Positions 8,994 through 18,845 of a stretch of DNA of 64,000 nucleotides are shown here, one piece after another (position 1 is the first letter of the stretch; each line of letters starts with the position of its first letter). Below the pieces are notes generated by a model that worked only from the letters and a program-made list of their open reading frames with translations, was not told the DNA's origin and did not search any database. Source of the DNA: Bradyrhizobium arachidis (GTDB lineage: Bacteria > Pseudomonadota > Alphaproteobacteria > Rhizobiales > Xanthobacteraceae). Position numbers and translations under genes: made by a program. The stretch lies in contig NZ_CP077970.1 of the NCBI RefSeq assembly GCF_024758505.1, positions 8,628,501 to 8,692,500 of the forward strand. Direction: 5' to 3'.

Positions 8994-10358
8994 ATGGACG
9001 CACAAGGCGCAACGACGGAGCCTGTCGGGCTGATCGCGCGGCTGCGCGCGAAAATGGCGGGCGGCGGCGGAACGAGCGAGGCCTCGCTGACCCGGCGGCT
9101 CGCCGGCACCATCTTCATCATCCGCGTGATCAGCGCGGGCATGGCCTATCTCGCCCAGATCCTGCTCGCGCGCTGGATGGGCACCTCGGACTACGGCGTC
9201 TACGTCTATGTCTGGACCTGGGTGTTGCTGCTCGGCAGCATGATGGATTTTGGCATCTCGGCCTCCGCGCAAAAGATCATTCCGGAATATCGCACCAGCG
9301 GCGAGCACGCGCTCTTGCGCGGCTTTCTCTCGGGCAGCCGCTGGCTGACCTTCATCGTGTCGGCGCTGGTCTCGCTCGGGTTGGCCGGTATCGTCAGACT
9401 GCTGTCGCCGTGGATCGATCCCGCATCGGAGCTGCCGCTCTATATCGGCTGCATGACGCTGCCGGCTTTCGTCGTTGCGAATACCCAGGACGGCATCGCG
9501 CGCTCGCATGACTGGATGCAGCTCGGCCTGATGCCGCAATTCATCATCCGCCAGGCGCTGATCATCGGCATCACGGCCGCCGCCTTCGTGCTCGGCTTCC
9601 ATCTCGGCGCCACCGCCGCGATGGTCGCAAGCGCGGGTGCGGTGTGGATCGCGATGGCCGGACAGATGGTGGTGCTGAACCACAAGCTGTCGGGCCATAT
9701 CGAGGCGGGTCCGAAGGCCTACGACATCCGCGGCTGGCTTGCCGTCTCGCTGCCGATCCTGCTGGTCGAAAGCTTCTACCTGCTGCTGTCCTATACGGAC
9801 GTGCTGGTGCTGCAGCAGTTCCGCCCCTCCGACGAGGTCGGCGTCTATTTCGCCGTGGTCAAGACGCTGGCGCTGGTCTCGTTCATCCACTACGCGATGG
9901 CGGCGACGACGGCGCATCGCTTCGCCGAATACAACGCGCTCGGCGACAAGGCGCGGCTGTCGGCCTACGTGGCGCACGCCATCAACTGGACGTTCTGGCC
10001 GTCGCTGGCTGCGACGGTCGCGCTGCTCGCCGTCGGCAAGCCACTGCTCTGGCTGTTCGGGCCGCAATTCGTGGTTGGCTACGACATCATGTTCGTGGCC
10101 GCAATCGGCCTCGTGGTGCGTGCCGCGATCGGCCCGGTCGAGCGCCTCCTCAACATGCTCGGCCACCAGAAGATCTGCGCGCTGGCCTACGCGCTGGCAT
10201 TCGTCATGAACGTCATCCTGTGCATCGCGCTGGTGCCGCGTTTCGGTGGCCATGGTGCTGCCGCCGCAACCTCGATTTCGCTCGCATTCGAGACCGTGCT
10301 GCTGTTCTGGATCGTGCGGCAGCGGCTCGGCCTGCACGTGCTGGCGTTCGGGCGGTAG
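8994..10358 (+). CDS. Oligosaccharide flippase (Wzx-like, MATE/MOP superfamily)
   Basis: A 454-residue integral membrane protein with about 12 predicted hydrophobic segments. The N-terminal pattern (RRLAGTIFIIRVISAGMAYL, then QILLARWMGTSDYGVYVYVW) is typical of polysaccharide_synt family flippases that move lipid-linked glycans across the inner membrane. The ATG at 8994 (or the GTG at 8991) is chosen because the hydrophilic leader MDAQGATTEP precedes the first membrane segment; an upstream in-frame codon at 8934 overlaps a repeat element. No glycosyltransferase gene is adjacent, so its glycan is unknown. Confidence 0.85.
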   Translation: MDAQGATTEPVGLIARLRAKMAGGGGTSEASLTRRLAGTIFIIRVISAGMAYLAQILLARWMGTSDYGVYVYVWTWVLLLGSMMDFGISASAQKIIPEYRTSGEHALLRGFLSGSRWLTFIVSALVSLGLAGIVRLLSPWIDPASELPLYIGCMTLPAFVVANTQDGIARSHDWMQLGLMPQFIIRQALIIGITAAAFVLGFHLGATAAMVASAGAVWIAMAGQMVVLNHKLSGHIEAGPKAYDIRGWLAVSLPILLVESFYLLLSYTDVLVLQQFRPSDEVGVYFAVVKTLALVSFIHYAMAATTAHRFAEYNALGDKARLSAYVAHAINWTFWPSLAATVALLAVGKPLLWLFGPQFVVGYDIMFVAAIGLVVRAAIGPVERLLNMLGHQKICALAYALAFVMNVILCIALVPRFGGHGAAAATSISLAFETVLLFWIVRQRLGLHVLAFGR

Positions 10359-10548
10359 GCTGATCCGGGCCATCGGCGCTCCGCAAAACGCCTGTTTCGC
10401 CAAATCAAGTCGAGCAGGTCAATTCGGCTCCCGCATCTGATACGGCAGCACGATTTTTCTTATTTGGTCCAATCAGTTGCGACCCAGAGCAAGTTTATTC
10501 TACGTCATATTGCCTGACCAACGAGATAGACCTAGATTCCTCCCAGAC

Positions 10549-11373
10549 ATGATTGATCCGCTTTACGTCGCATCGGGCTTCGGCGTCGGCCTGCTTGTCG
10601 GAATGACGGGTGTCGGCGGCGGGTCGCTGATGACACCGCTGCTGATCCTGTTGTTCGGCGTGCACCCGTCGACGGCCGTGGGGACCGACCTTCTGTACGC
10701 CGCCGCCACCAAGGCGGGCGGCAGCGTCGTGCATAGCTGGTCCCGCAGCGTGCATTGGCCCGCCGTCGCACGGCTCGCCTGCGGCAGCCTCCCGGCGAGC
10801 GCGCTAACGCTGTTCGTGCTCTGGAAGCTCGACCTCAAGAGCGATACCGAGCGCAGCCTGGTCAATCTGGTGCTGTGCTTTGCGCTGGTCCTCACAGCGA
10901 CGTCGCTGATCTTTCGCAAGTCCATCATGGAGCGCTATCGCCGACGCCTGGAAGGCGTCGACGATCGCACTACGGCAATTGCAACCGTGATCACCGGAGC
11001 TGTGCTTGGCGTGCTGGTCTCGATTTCGTCGGTCGGCGCCGGTGCGGTCGGCGTGACCGTGCTGCTGCTGCTCTATCCCCGTCTGCCGATGGCGACCATC
11101 GTCGGCTCCGACATCGCGCATGCCGTGCCGCTGACGCTGGTGGCGGGGATCGGACACTGGGCGCTCGGCGATGTCGACTGGTCGCTGATGGGCGTGCTGC
11201 TAATGGGATCGCTGCCGGGCATCGTGATCGGCAGCTACAGCGCGACGCGCGTGCCGGAAACCGTGCTGCGGTTGACGCTTGCCAGCGTCCTCGTCGTGGT
11301 CGCCGGCAAGATTGCCTTTGCAGAGCTCAATCTGTCGTCGGTCATCGTGACGGCGCTGGCCTGGACGCATTGA
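10549..11373 (+). CDS. TSUP-family sulfite/sulfonate exporter (TauE/SafE)
   Basis: A 274-residue membrane protein of the TauE/SafE (TSUP) family with about eight hydrophobic segments. It has the duplicated family motif GMTGVGGGSLMTPLLI near the N-terminus and a second half-repeat with ISSVGAGAVGVTVLLLLYP. Family members export sulfite, sulfoacetate or other small anions. It lies only 3 kb from the sulfate assimilation locus, so sulfite relief is plausible, but the genes between are unrelated. ATG 10549 begins MIDPLYVASGF, the usual TSUP start; an upstream in-frame codon at 10477 would add 24 residues that do not fit. Confidence 0.88.
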   Translation: MIDPLYVASGFGVGLLVGMTGVGGGSLMTPLLILLFGVHPSTAVGTDLLYAAATKAGGSVVHSWSRSVHWPAVARLACGSLPASALTLFVLWKLDLKSDTERSLVNLVLCFALVLTATSLIFRKSIMERYRRRLEGVDDRTTAIATVITGAVLGVLVSISSVGAGAVGVTVLLLLYPRLPMATIVGSDIAHAVPLTLVAGIGHWALGDVDWSLMGVLLMGSLPGIVIGSYSATRVPETVLRLTLASVLVVVAGKIAFAELNLSSVIVTALAWTH

Positions 11374-11420
11374 GGCGGGAACGGCGGACGTCGTCCGCCA
11401 TTCCCTTGTCAAAACGCGGC

Positions 11421-12206
11421 CTACGCCGTCCAGCCGCCGTCGATCGAGAGGTTGGCCCCCGTGATCTGCGCGGCGTCGTCGCCGCACAGGAACAGGGCGA
11501 GGGCTGCGACCTGCTCCGAGGTGACGAATTCCTTGGTCGGCTGCGCGTCCAGCAGCACGTCGTTGATGACCTGCTCGCGGGTCAGGTTGCGCGCCTTCAT
11601 CGTGTCGGGGATCTGCTTCTCCACCAGCGGCGTCCAGACATAGCCCGGGCTGATGCAGTTGCAGGTGATCTTGTGGGTCGCAACTTCCAGCGCCACGGTC
11701 TTGGTGAGGCCGGCAATGCCGTGCTTGGCCGACACATAGGCCGACTTGAAGGGCGAGGCGACCAGCGAATGCGCCGAGGCCGTATTGATGATGCGGCCCC
11801 AGCCCTTCTTCTTCATGCCGGGCACCGCCGCGCGGATGGCGTGAAATGCCGAGGACAGGTTGATCGCGATGATCTGGTCCCACTTCTCGACCGGAAACTC
11901 CTCGATCGGCGAGACGAACTGGATGCCGGCATTGTTGACGAGGACGTCGACCGAGCCAAAGGTCTTTTCGCCGAGCGCGATCATCGCGGCGATCTCCGCC
12001 GGCTTGCTCATGTCGGCGGGCGAATAGATCGCCTTCACCTTGAAGTCGGACTCGATCGCCGCGCGCTCCTTCTCGATGTCGGCGGGCGCACCGAAACCGT
12101 TGATGACGACGTTGGCGCCGGCGGCGGCGAAGGCGCGCGCATAAGCGAGCCCGATACCGCTGGTCGAACCGGTCACGACGGCGTTCTTGCCTGACAGAGT
12201 ACCCAT
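11421..12206 (-). CDS. bdhA: 3-hydroxybutyrate dehydrogenase
   Basis: A 261-residue SDR that interconverts (R)-3-hydroxybutyrate and acetoacetate with NAD. The assignment rests on the family-specific sequence: VTGSTSGIGLAYARAFA, NNAGIQFVSPIEEFP, SAYVSAKHG with catalytic Y157 and K161, CISPGYVWTPLVEKQIPD and ITGANLSIDGGW at the C-terminus. It begins immediately after the patatin gene (about 1 nt gap), so the two probably form an operon, consistent with lipid or polyhydroxybutyrate turnover. Confidence 0.93.
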   Translation of the reverse strand: MGTLSGKNAVVTGSTSGIGLAYARAFAAAGANVVINGFGAPADIEKERAAIESDFKVKAIYSPADMSKPAEIAAMIALGEKTFGSVDVLVNNAGIQFVSPIEEFPVEKWDQIIAINLSSAFHAIRAAVPGMKKKGWGRIINTASAHSLVASPFKSAYVSAKHGIAGLTKTVALEVATHKITCNCISPGYVWTPLVEKQIPDTMKARNLTREQVINDVLLDAQPTKEFVTSEQVAALALFLCGDDAAQITGANLSIDGGWTA

Positions 12207-12207
12207 T

Positions 12208-13389
12208 TCATTCGCTCCTGGTTGAGGCCGGGGGCGCGGTGACGTCCCCCGTGAGATCGTAAGTCACCATGGTCTCGCCGGATTGCGGCCGCTCGAGCCA
12301 ATCCTTGTGGCGCATCGACAGATGCACGTCGCGCACGCCGGCTTCCCAATGCTCGACCATGGCGAGGTGAGAAAAGTCGTAGTCCTTGGACGAGGATTCG
12401 TAGTTCTTGCTGCGATAGATCAGGTGCACCACCGTGACAGTGCTTTCGCGCGCCGCCTTGGCGAGGAATTCGACGTCGGGATCGTTCTTCAGGTAATCCG
12501 GCAATTTGCTGATCAGGTCGCGCACGGCCCTGCGGGCATTGTGCAACTGCTTGTTCTTGTCCGTGTTCATCCGCGTCCGGCTGGAAAAGCGGATGTCCTT
12601 CTCACGCTCGGCGGCCTCGAGCAGCGAGGTCGGCAAGTCGCCGCGCGCCGAAAACAGGTCGACCTGGAAGATCAGCATGTCGCGATCGACCTCGGCATCG
12701 AGCACGTAGTCGAGCGGCGTGTTCGAGGCGATGCCGCCATCCCAATAGTGCTCACCGTCGATAATGACGGAGGGAAAGCCCGGCGGCAGCGCACCGGAAG
12801 CCATGATGTGCTCGGGGCCGATCTTCTTACCGAGCTTCTTGAACTCATAATTGTCGAAATATTTGAAGTTGCCCGAGGTGACGCTGACCGCTCCGACGGA
12901 CAGGCGCGTCTTCAGATCGTTGATGCGATCGAAATCGACCAGTCGCTCCAGCGTCCTCTTCAACGGCGTGGTGTCGTAATAGCTTTCCGCCTCCGGATGG
13001 CCGGGCGGCCACAACGGCGCGGGCGGGACACGCGGGACGAAGAAGCCCGGCACACCGAAGGTCGCGATCAGCGCGGCGCTCGTAGAGTTGAACAGCTCGC
13101 GGCTCTGATCGCTCTTTCCGATCGGCTTCCACGGCACCGGCGCCGCGACCATCTCCCAAAACTCCTTCAGCCGCTTGACGCGGGTGTGACCCTCATTTCC
13201 CGCAATGATGGCCGCATTGACGGCGCCGATCGAGATGCCGGCGACCCAATCCGGATCGAAGCCGAAATGACACAAGGACTGGAACGCGCCGGCCTGATAG
13301 GAGCCGAGCGCGCCGCCGCCCTGGAGCACCAGGACGCGCTGCGCATTGGCGGGGATTCTGCTCGATGCCGGCCCGGAATGATCGGTCAT
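12208..13389 (-). CDS. Patatin-like phospholipase with DUF3734 C-terminus
   Basis: A 393-residue patatin-family acyl hydrolase. It has the oxyanion-hole motif GGGALGSYQAG at residues 24-34, the nucleophile Ser53 in GISIGAVNAA, and the partner Asp in YWDGGIASNTPLDYVLD. The C-terminal third (FSSRTRMNTDKNKQLHNARR onward) is the DUF3734-type extension. In other alphaproteobacteria this pair is found with bdhA near polyhydroxybutyrate genes, which matches the tight coupling to bdhA here. There is no signal peptide, so it is likely cytoplasmic or granule/membrane-associated. Confidence 0.9.
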   Translation of the reverse strand: MTDHSGPASSRIPANAQRVLVLQGGGALGSYQAGAFQSLCHFGFDPDWVAGISIGAVNAAIIAGNEGHTRVKRLKEFWEMVAAPVPWKPIGKSDQSRELFNSTSAALIATFGVPGFFVPRVPPAPLWPPGHPEAESYYDTTPLKRTLERLVDFDRINDLKTRLSVGAVSVTSGNFKYFDNYEFKKLGKKIGPEHIMASGALPPGFPSVIIDGEHYWDGGIASNTPLDYVLDAEVDRDMLIFQVDLFSARGDLPTSLLEAAEREKDIRFSSRTRMNTDKNKQLHNARRAVRDLISKLPDYLKNDPDVEFLAKAARESTVTVVHLIYRSKNYESSSKDYDFSHLAMVEHWEAGVRDVHLSMRHKDWLERPQSGETMVTYDLTGDVTAPPASTRSE

Positions 13390-13479
13390 GGGGATCAGTC
13401 AAATGTATCGTTAGGAAATGGCGCGCCACCGTGGCGTCAGTTCACCACGGCGTCAATGCATCCGGAGATCAAGACTGGC

Positions 13480-13983
13480 TTATCGGGGGTCCGTTGACGC
13501 CAAAATCATCGTCCAGAACACCTTGTATTTGGTGCCCGGAGCATAGCCCGCCGCGATGCCCAATTTTGTGACACCGCTCTTGAGCATATTGGCCCGGTGC
13601 GGGGGCGAGTCGCGCCAGCCGGAAAACGCTTCCGCCAGCGTGTGATAGCCGGCCGAGACGTTCTCGACCGCGACGGTGGCCGGATAGCCGCCGGTGTTGA
13701 GGCGCTTGGCCAGCGGCGCACGGACGTCGTGGTCCATCTTGTTGGCGGCGGCCATTGCCTGCGACTGGGATTCCGCCAGTTTCATCAGATCGGGATCGAC
13801 GATGACGGTGCCGAGCCCGTTATTCTGGCGGTATTGGGAGATCATCACGGCGGCGGCCTGCGCATCGAGCCGCGCGCCGGGAGCAGCCATGTCCGTGTAC
13901 ATGGACGGTTGCTGGACCGGCGTTTCAGTGCCCGCGCAGCCGGCGAGAAGCAAAGTGATGAGAATTGCGGCCGCGGCGCGCAT
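13480..13983 (-). CDS. CAP/SCP-domain lipoprotein
   Basis: A 167-residue protein with a lipoprotein signal peptide (MRAAAAILITLLLAGC, lipobox Cys16) and a bacterial CAP (SCP-like) domain containing LAESQSQAMAAANKMDHD, AVENVSAGYHTLAEAF and WRDSPPHRANMLK, typical for the family. The molecular role of bacterial CAP proteins is unclear. It is probably anchored in the envelope and transcribed alone. Confidence 0.88.
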   Translation of the reverse strand: MRAAAAILITLLLAGCAGTETPVQQPSMYTDMAAPGARLDAQAAAVMISQYRQNNGLGTVIVDPDLMKLAESQSQAMAAANKMDHDVRAPLAKRLNTGGYPATVAVENVSAGYHTLAEAFSGWRDSPPHRANMLKSGVTKLGIAAGYAPGTKYKVFWTMILASTDPR

Positions 13984-14059
13984 GAATCAGCCCCCAGGAG
14001 ACGGGCCGTTGTTGCATACCAACCGTGGCTGAAAGGTGAATTTTACGGAAATTTGGTCC

Positions 14060-14177
14060 GTCATTCCGGGGCGATGCGACGGGACCGCGCAAAGCGCGGC
14101 CCGGAGCATCGAACCCGGAATCTCGCGCCACAATCTCGAGATTCCGGGTCTGGTCCTTCGGACCATCCCGGAATGAC
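14060..14177. repeat. ATTCCGGGG-family intergenic inverted repeat
   Basis: It begins GTCATTCCGGGG and ends with the inverted CCCGGAATGAC, with an internal inverted pair around GGAATCTCG / CGAGATTCC. Related copies are at 46002-46127 and 60375-60452. Confidence 0.75.
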
Positions 14178-14184
14178 GGGATCC

Positions 14185-15219
14185 CTAGCCCGCAAATATC
14201 CGGTAGCGGCGCGGCTCCAGCCCGACACGATCGCCGGAACGCAGTTCCCTGTCACGGGGCGCGTCGATCTCGATGGTCTCGCCGCCGAACAGCGCGACCT
14301 CGGCGCGCTGCACGGGGCCAAAAGTCCGCACATGCTGCACGGCGCCTTCGAAGGCGCCGCTGCCGGGCGGGCCGACCAGCATGTCGTGTCGCCGCACGAA
14401 CAGCTTTGACGCGCCAGGCGACAGCCCGTCGGCCGCGAGAGCCAGCGGCCGGTCGCCGAGCCGGACTGCACCATCGGCGACATCAACCGGCAGCACGATG
14501 GATTCGCCGATGAAGCCGTGCACGAAAGCGGTGGCGGGATTGTCGTAGACGTCATCGGGCGAGCCGATCTGCTCGATCTTGCCCTTGTCCATCACCACGA
14601 CGCGGTTGGCGACTTCCAGCGCCTCCTCCTGGTCGTGGGTGACGAAGATCGAGGTGACGCTGATCTCATGATGCAGAGAGCGCAGCCATTTCCGCAGCTC
14701 TTTTCGCACTTTCGCGTCGAGCGCGCCAAAGGGTTCGTCGAGCAAGAGGATGCGCGGCTCGATCGCGAGCGCGCGGGCCAGCGCAATGCGCTGGCGCTGG
14801 CCGCCGGAGAGCTGGCTCGGATAGCGGTCGGCGAGCCAGTCGAGCTGCACGAGGTCGAGCAGCTCCTTCACCCGCGCGCGGATCGCGGCCTCGTCCTTGC
14901 GAACGGCGCGCGGCTGCACGCGCAGGCCGAAGGCGACGTTCTCGAACACCGTCATGTGGCGGAACAGCGCGTAGTGCTGGAACACGAAGCCGACATGGCG
15001 CTCGCCCGCGCCCCGCGCCAGCGCGTCCTCGCCGTTGAAGAAGACCTCGCCGGAATCGGGCCAGTCGAGGCCGGCGATGATCCGCAGCAGCGTGGTCTTG
15101 CCCGAGCCGGATGGGCCGAGCAGCGCCACGAGCTCGCCATTGTCGACCTTGAGGTCGACGCCGTCGAGCGCGGCAAAGGTGCCGAACTTCTTGACGAGAT
15201 TCTTGACTTCAATGGTCAC
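14185..15219 (-). CDS. cysA: Sulfate/thiosulfate ABC transporter ATP-binding protein
   Basis: A 344-residue ABC ATPase. Walker A is GPSGSGKTT, the signature is [15 protein letters not shown], Walker B is [12 protein letters not shown], and the switch His is in [23 protein letters not shown]-like C-terminal domain follows. It is last in the run sbp-cysT-cysW-cysA, and its start overlaps the end of cysW by 11 nt, showing translational coupling. With CysT and CysW it powers sulfate import. Confidence 0.95.
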   Translation of the reverse strand: MTIEVKNLVKKFGTFAALDGVDLKVDNGELVALLGPSGSGKTTLLRIIAGLDWPDSGEVFFNGEDALARGAGERHVGFVFQHYALFRHMTVFENVAFGLRVQPRAVRKDEAAIRARVKELLDLVQLDWLADRYPSQLSGGQRQRIALARALAIEPRILLLDEPFGALDAKVRKELRKWLRSLHHEISVTSIFVTHDQEEALEVANRVVVMDKGKIEQIGSPDDVYDNPATAFVHGFIGESIVLPVDVADGAVRLGDRPLALAADGLSPGASKLFVRRHDMLVGPPGSGAFEGAVQHVRTFGPVQRAEVALFGGETIEIDAPRDRELRSGDRVGLEPRRYRIFAG

Positions 15220-16114
15220 GGGGTTCGTGTCCTTCGTCCAGATGACGTTCGAGAACGGTTTTGGCGATCAGCGTGATCAGCGCCAGCATCGCGAGCAGCG
15301 AGGCGATCGCGAAGGCCGCGACGAACTGATATTCGTTGTAGAGGATCTCGACCAGCAGCGGCATCGTGTTGGTCTCGCCGCGGATGTGGCCGGAGACGAC
15401 GGAGACTGCGCCGAACTCGCCCATCGCGCGCGCATTGCAGAGCAGGACGCCGTAGAGCACGCCCCATTTGATGTTGGGCAGCGTGACGCGGAAGAAGGTT
15501 TGCAGGCCGGAGGCGCCGAGCGAGATCGCGGCCTCCTCCTCCTGTGTGCCCTGCTCCTGCATCAGCGGGATCAGCGCGCGCGCCACGAACGGGAAGGTCA
15601 CGAAGGTGGTCGCCAGCGCAATGCCGGGCACCGCGAACAGGATCTGGATGTCGTGCTCGCGCAGCCACGAGCCGAAATAGCCCTGAGCGCCGAACAGCAG
15701 CACGAAGACGAGGCCGGAGATCACCGGGCTCACCGAGAACGGCAGGTCGATCAGCGTGATCAGGAACGTCTTGCCCCTGAACTCGAACTTTGCGATCGCC
15801 CAGGCCGCGACGAGGCCGAAGACGAGATTGAGACCGACCGAGATCGCCGCCACCAGCAGCGTCAGCCGGATCGCGGCCAGCGCTTCCGGCTCCGACAGCG
15901 CGGCGAGATAGGCCAAAATGCCCTTGGAGAAGGCCTGCGCGAATACCACGACCAGCGGCAGCACCACGAACACGCTGAGGAACAGGATCGCGAGCGAGAT
16001 GATGGCGATGCGGACCGCCGGAGGCTCGGTACGGAGGTTCCTTCTTGCGGCCTCCGCATGCGCGCGCGCCTCGGGCGAGGCAAGGGCGACGGTATCGGTC
16101 AATTGCATCGTCAT
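15209..16114 (-). CDS. cysW: Sulfate ABC transporter permease CysW
   Basis: A 301-residue inner-membrane permease with about six membrane segments. It carries the permease EAA loop [20 protein letters not shown] that contacts CysA, and the CysW-typical region [20 protein letters not shown]. The ATG at 16114 is chosen because it follows cysT by 10 nt; longer in-frame readings would overlap cysT. It forms the import channel with CysT. Confidence 0.94.
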   Translation of the reverse strand: MTMQLTDTVALASPEARAHAEAARRNLRTEPPAVRIAIISLAILFLSVFVVLPLVVVFAQAFSKGILAYLAALSEPEALAAIRLTLLVAAISVGLNLVFGLVAAWAIAKFEFRGKTFLITLIDLPFSVSPVISGLVFVLLFGAQGYFGSWLREHDIQILFAVPGIALATTFVTFPFVARALIPLMQEQGTQEEEAAISLGASGLQTFFRVTLPNIKWGVLYGVLLCNARAMGEFGAVSVVSGHIRGETNTMPLLVEILYNEYQFVAAFAIASLLAMLALITLIAKTVLERHLDEGHEPRDH

Positions 16115-16124
16115 CGCGCAACCC

Positions 16125-16961
16125 TCATTGTGCGGGCACCCGGTCCCGCGCCCAGCGCTGTAACCGGTTGACGGCGAAGATGATGACGAAGGATACGACC
16201 AGCATGACGACCGCAATTGCGGTCGCATCGGCGTAGCGGAATTCGGACAGCCGGATCACGATCAGGAGCGGCGCGATCTCGGACACGTTCGGCAGATTGC
16301 CGGCGATGAAGATCACCGAGCCGTATTCCCCGACCGCGCGCGCAAAGGCGAGCGCAAGTCCCGTGAGCAGCGCTGGCGCCAGGCTCGGCAGGATGACGCG
16401 CGTGATGGTTTGCCAGCGGCTCGCGCCAAGGCTTCCGGCCGCCTCCTCGATCTCAGGATCGAGGTCCTGCAACACCGGCTGCACGGTGCGCACGACGAAG
16501 GGGATGCCGATGAAGATCATGGCAACGAAGATACCGACCGGCGTGAAGGCGACCTTGATGCCGAGCGCCGCAAGCGGCGCCCCCAGCCAGCCCTTTTCGG
16601 CAAACAGCGACGTCAGCGCAACGCCGGCTACCGCGGTGGGCAGAGCAAAGGGCACGTCGACGATGGCATCGAATATCCGCCGGCCTGGGAAGCGATAGCG
16701 CACCAGCGCCCAGACGATGATGCTGCCCATCACGAGGTTGACGCAGGCGGCCGCAAAGGCGAGCCCGAAGGAGACCCGCAGAGCATTCAGCGTCCGGCGG
16801 CTGGAGAGGATGTTCCAGAACTGCTCAGGGCTAAGCTCGAGCGAGCGCAGGAAGAGACCGGCCAGCGGAATCAGGATGATGATCGACAGCCAGGTGAGCG
16901 TCAGTCCCATCGTGAGACCGAAGCCCGGCAATGTCCGGCGTCGTACTGCGATTGCGCTCAC
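16125..16961 (-). CDS. cysT: Sulfate ABC transporter permease CysT
   Basis: A 278-residue inner-membrane permease with six predicted membrane segments. It has the EAA loop EIEEAAGSLGASRWQTITRV and the conserved GEYGSVIFIAGNLP segment that distinguishes CysT from CysW. It sits 38 nt downstream of the sulfate-binding protein gene and 10 nt upstream of cysW in the same operon. Confidence 0.94.
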   Translation of the reverse strand: MSAIAVRRRTLPGFGLTMGLTLTWLSIIILIPLAGLFLRSLELSPEQFWNILSSRRTLNALRVSFGLAFAAACVNLVMGSIIVWALVRYRFPGRRIFDAIVDVPFALPTAVAGVALTSLFAEKGWLGAPLAALGIKVAFTPVGIFVAMIFIGIPFVVRTVQPVLQDLDPEIEEAAGSLGASRWQTITRVILPSLAPALLTGLALAFARAVGEYGSVIFIAGNLPNVSEIAPLLIVIRLSEFRYADATAIAVVMLVVSFVIIFAVNRLQRWARDRVPAQ

Positions 16962-16999
16962 CAGGCCCCCTGCTTCAGCCCTCCAAAAACGGCGCCCGA

Positions 17000-17989
17000 T
17001 CAGTTCTTGTAGATCTGATCAAAGACGCCGCCGTCGGCAAAATGTTCCTTCTGCGCCTTGGTCCAGCCGCCGAAAACGTCATCGATCGTGAACAGATCGA
17101 CCTTGGCGAATGAATTTTCGAACTTCTTGGCGATCTCCGGATCGCGCGGACGATAGAAATTGCGTGCGGCAATTTCCTGACCTTCCTTGGTATACCAATA
17201 CTGAAGGTAGGCATCGGCGACACTGCGCGTGCCCTTTTTATCGGCAACCTTGTCGACGATCGTCACCGGCGGCTCGGCCAGGATCGACAGCGGCGGCGCC
17301 ACGATCTCGAACTTGTCCTTGCCGAACTCGCGCTGCGCGAGGAAAGCCTCGTTCTCCCAGGCGAGCAGCACGTCACCGACGCCGCGCTCGACGAAGGTGA
17401 CGGTGGCGCCGCGCGCGCCGGTGTCGAGCACCGGGACGTTTTGATAGAGATTTGCGACGAATTGCTTGGCCTTGTCGGCCGCGCCGAACTTCTTCTGCGC
17501 AAAGCCCCAGGCCGCGAGGTAGTTCCAGCGCGCGCCCCCCGACGTCTTCGGGTTCGGCGTGATGACGGCGACGCCCTGCTTGATCAGATCGTCCCAGTCC
17601 TTGATGCCCTTGGGATTGCCTTTGCGCACCAGGAACACGATGGTCGATGTATAGGGCGAGGCATTCTGCGGCAGGCGCTTCTGCCAATCGGCAGCCGTCA
17701 ATCCCTTGGCCGCGATCGCGTCGATGTCGTAGGCGAGTGCGAGCGTCACCACGTCGGCCTGGAGACCATCGATCACGCTACGGGCCTGCGATCCGCTGCC
17801 GCCATGCGACTGTTTGATCTCGACGCTCTTGCCGGTCTCGCGCTGATAGGCGTTCGCAAACGCCTTGTTGAACTCGACATACAGCTCGCGCGTCGGGTCG
17901 TACGACACGTTCAGCAGATTGACGTCAGCAGCGAAAACCGAGTTTGCCCACAGGAGGCCCGCGACGATCGGCGCAATACGGCGGATCAT
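17000..17989 (-). CDS. sbp: Periplasmic sulfate-binding protein
   Basis: A 329-residue solute-binding protein delivering sulfate to CysT/CysW/CysA. A signal peptide ([20 protein letters not shown]) is followed by the family motifs [31 protein letters not shown] and [23 protein letters not shown] 17989 is preferred over ATG 18001, four codons upstream, because GGAGAGAGAC gives a well-spaced ribosome-binding site for it. It is the first gene of the uptake operon, and its own promoter should lie in 17990-18113. Confidence 0.95.
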   Translation of the reverse strand: MIRRIAPIVAGLLWANSVFAADVNLLNVSYDPTRELYVEFNKAFANAYQRETGKSVEIKQSHGGSGSQARSVIDGLQADVVTLALAYDIDAIAAKGLTAADWQKRLPQNASPYTSTIVFLVRKGNPKGIKDWDDLIKQGVAVITPNPKTSGGARWNYLAAWGFAQKKFGAADKAKQFVANLYQNVPVLDTGARGATVTFVERGVGDVLLAWENEAFLAQREFGKDKFEIVAPPLSILAEPPVTIVDKVADKKGTRSVADAYLQYWYTKEGQEIAARNFYRPRDPEIAKKFENSFAKVDLFTIDDVFGGWTKAQKEHFADGGVFDQIYKN

Positions 17990-18113
17990 GTCTCTCTCCA
18001 TTCACCTCAACGACGTCAGTGTCGACGAGGACATGCGGACATAACTCGGTAGAAAGCGGCTCCAAGTCAACGGAACCGGATTTTCTTGTTCGCAGCGTCG
18101 CAGCCTTGTTGTG

Positions 18114-18845
18114 CTACGAAATCTTCATCGTGTGAATGCCGCATTCTGTCTTGGCCCGGCCGCGCCAGCGACCGGCGCGCGCATCCTCGCCTTCGCTCGT
18201 CCGGCTGGTGCAGGGCATGCATCCAACGGACAGGAAGCCTGACGCTTGCAGCGGATGCTGCGGCAATTTGGCACGCGCATAGATCGCGTCGATGTCCTCG
18301 CGCGATACATCGGCGAACGGATTGAACTTCAACCGCGCGCCGTCTTCCTCGACCACCGGAATCTCGGCACGCGCGCCGCCCTGAAAACGCTTGCGGCCGT
18401 TGATCCAGGCTGAGAACGGTTTGAGCGCCCGCGCCAGCGGTTCCACCTTGCGGATGCGGCAGCAGGCGTCGGGATTGGAGAACCACAGATCGCGATCGGG
18501 ATCCTCGCGCGACAATGTCTCCTCGAGCGGCTTGATTGACCGCACGTCGCGCAAGCCCAGCGTCGCGATCAGCGTATCGCGATAGGCGAGCGTCTCCTCG
18601 AACAGCCAGCCGGTATCGAGAAAGATCACGGGAATTGCCGGATCGACGTCGGCCATCACCTTGAGCAGTGCCGCCGACTCCGTCCCGAACGACGACACCA
18701 GCGCAAGCTGCTCGCGCCCGACCGTCTTCAGCGCAGCGGCGATGATCTCCGCCGGTGAGGCGCCCCGGAGCTGACGCGCGAGCTCGGCCGCAGGCGGCAG
18801 AGCTATCGGCGACGACGGAGCAAGCTCAGACACAGTCACACTCAC
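18114..18845 (-). CDS. cysH: Adenylyl-sulfate (APS) reductase, iron-sulfur type
   Basis: A 243-residue PAPS/APS reductase-fold enzyme that reduces activated sulfate to sulfite with thioredoxin. It has the PP-loop-related SSFGTESAALLKV, the paired Cys in DACCRIRKVEP and the CxxC in GCMPCTSRT. These four cysteines bind the 4Fe-4S cluster that marks APS-using enzymes. The catalytic tail ECGIH is near the C-terminus. Its start overlaps the stop of the upstream DUF934 gene by 4 nt. It is the last gene of the cysG operon. Confidence 0.95.
   Translation of the reverse strand: MSVTVSELAPSSPIALPPAAELARQLRGASPAEIIAAALKTVGREQLALVSSFGTESAALLKVMADVDPAIPVIFLDTGWLFEETLAYRDTLIATLGLRDVRSIKPLEETLSREDPDRDLWFSNPDACCRIRKVEPLARALKPFSAWINGRKRFQGGARAEIPVVEEDGARLKFNPFADVSREDIDAIYARAKLPQHPLQASGFLSVGCMPCTSRTSEGEDARAGRWRGRAKTECGIHTMKIS

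Noticed and set aside
8937..10403. A 488-codon frame antisense to the flippase gene
   Set aside because: Its His/Arg/Gln-rich composition is typical of antisense readings, while the plus strand has clear membrane-protein character.
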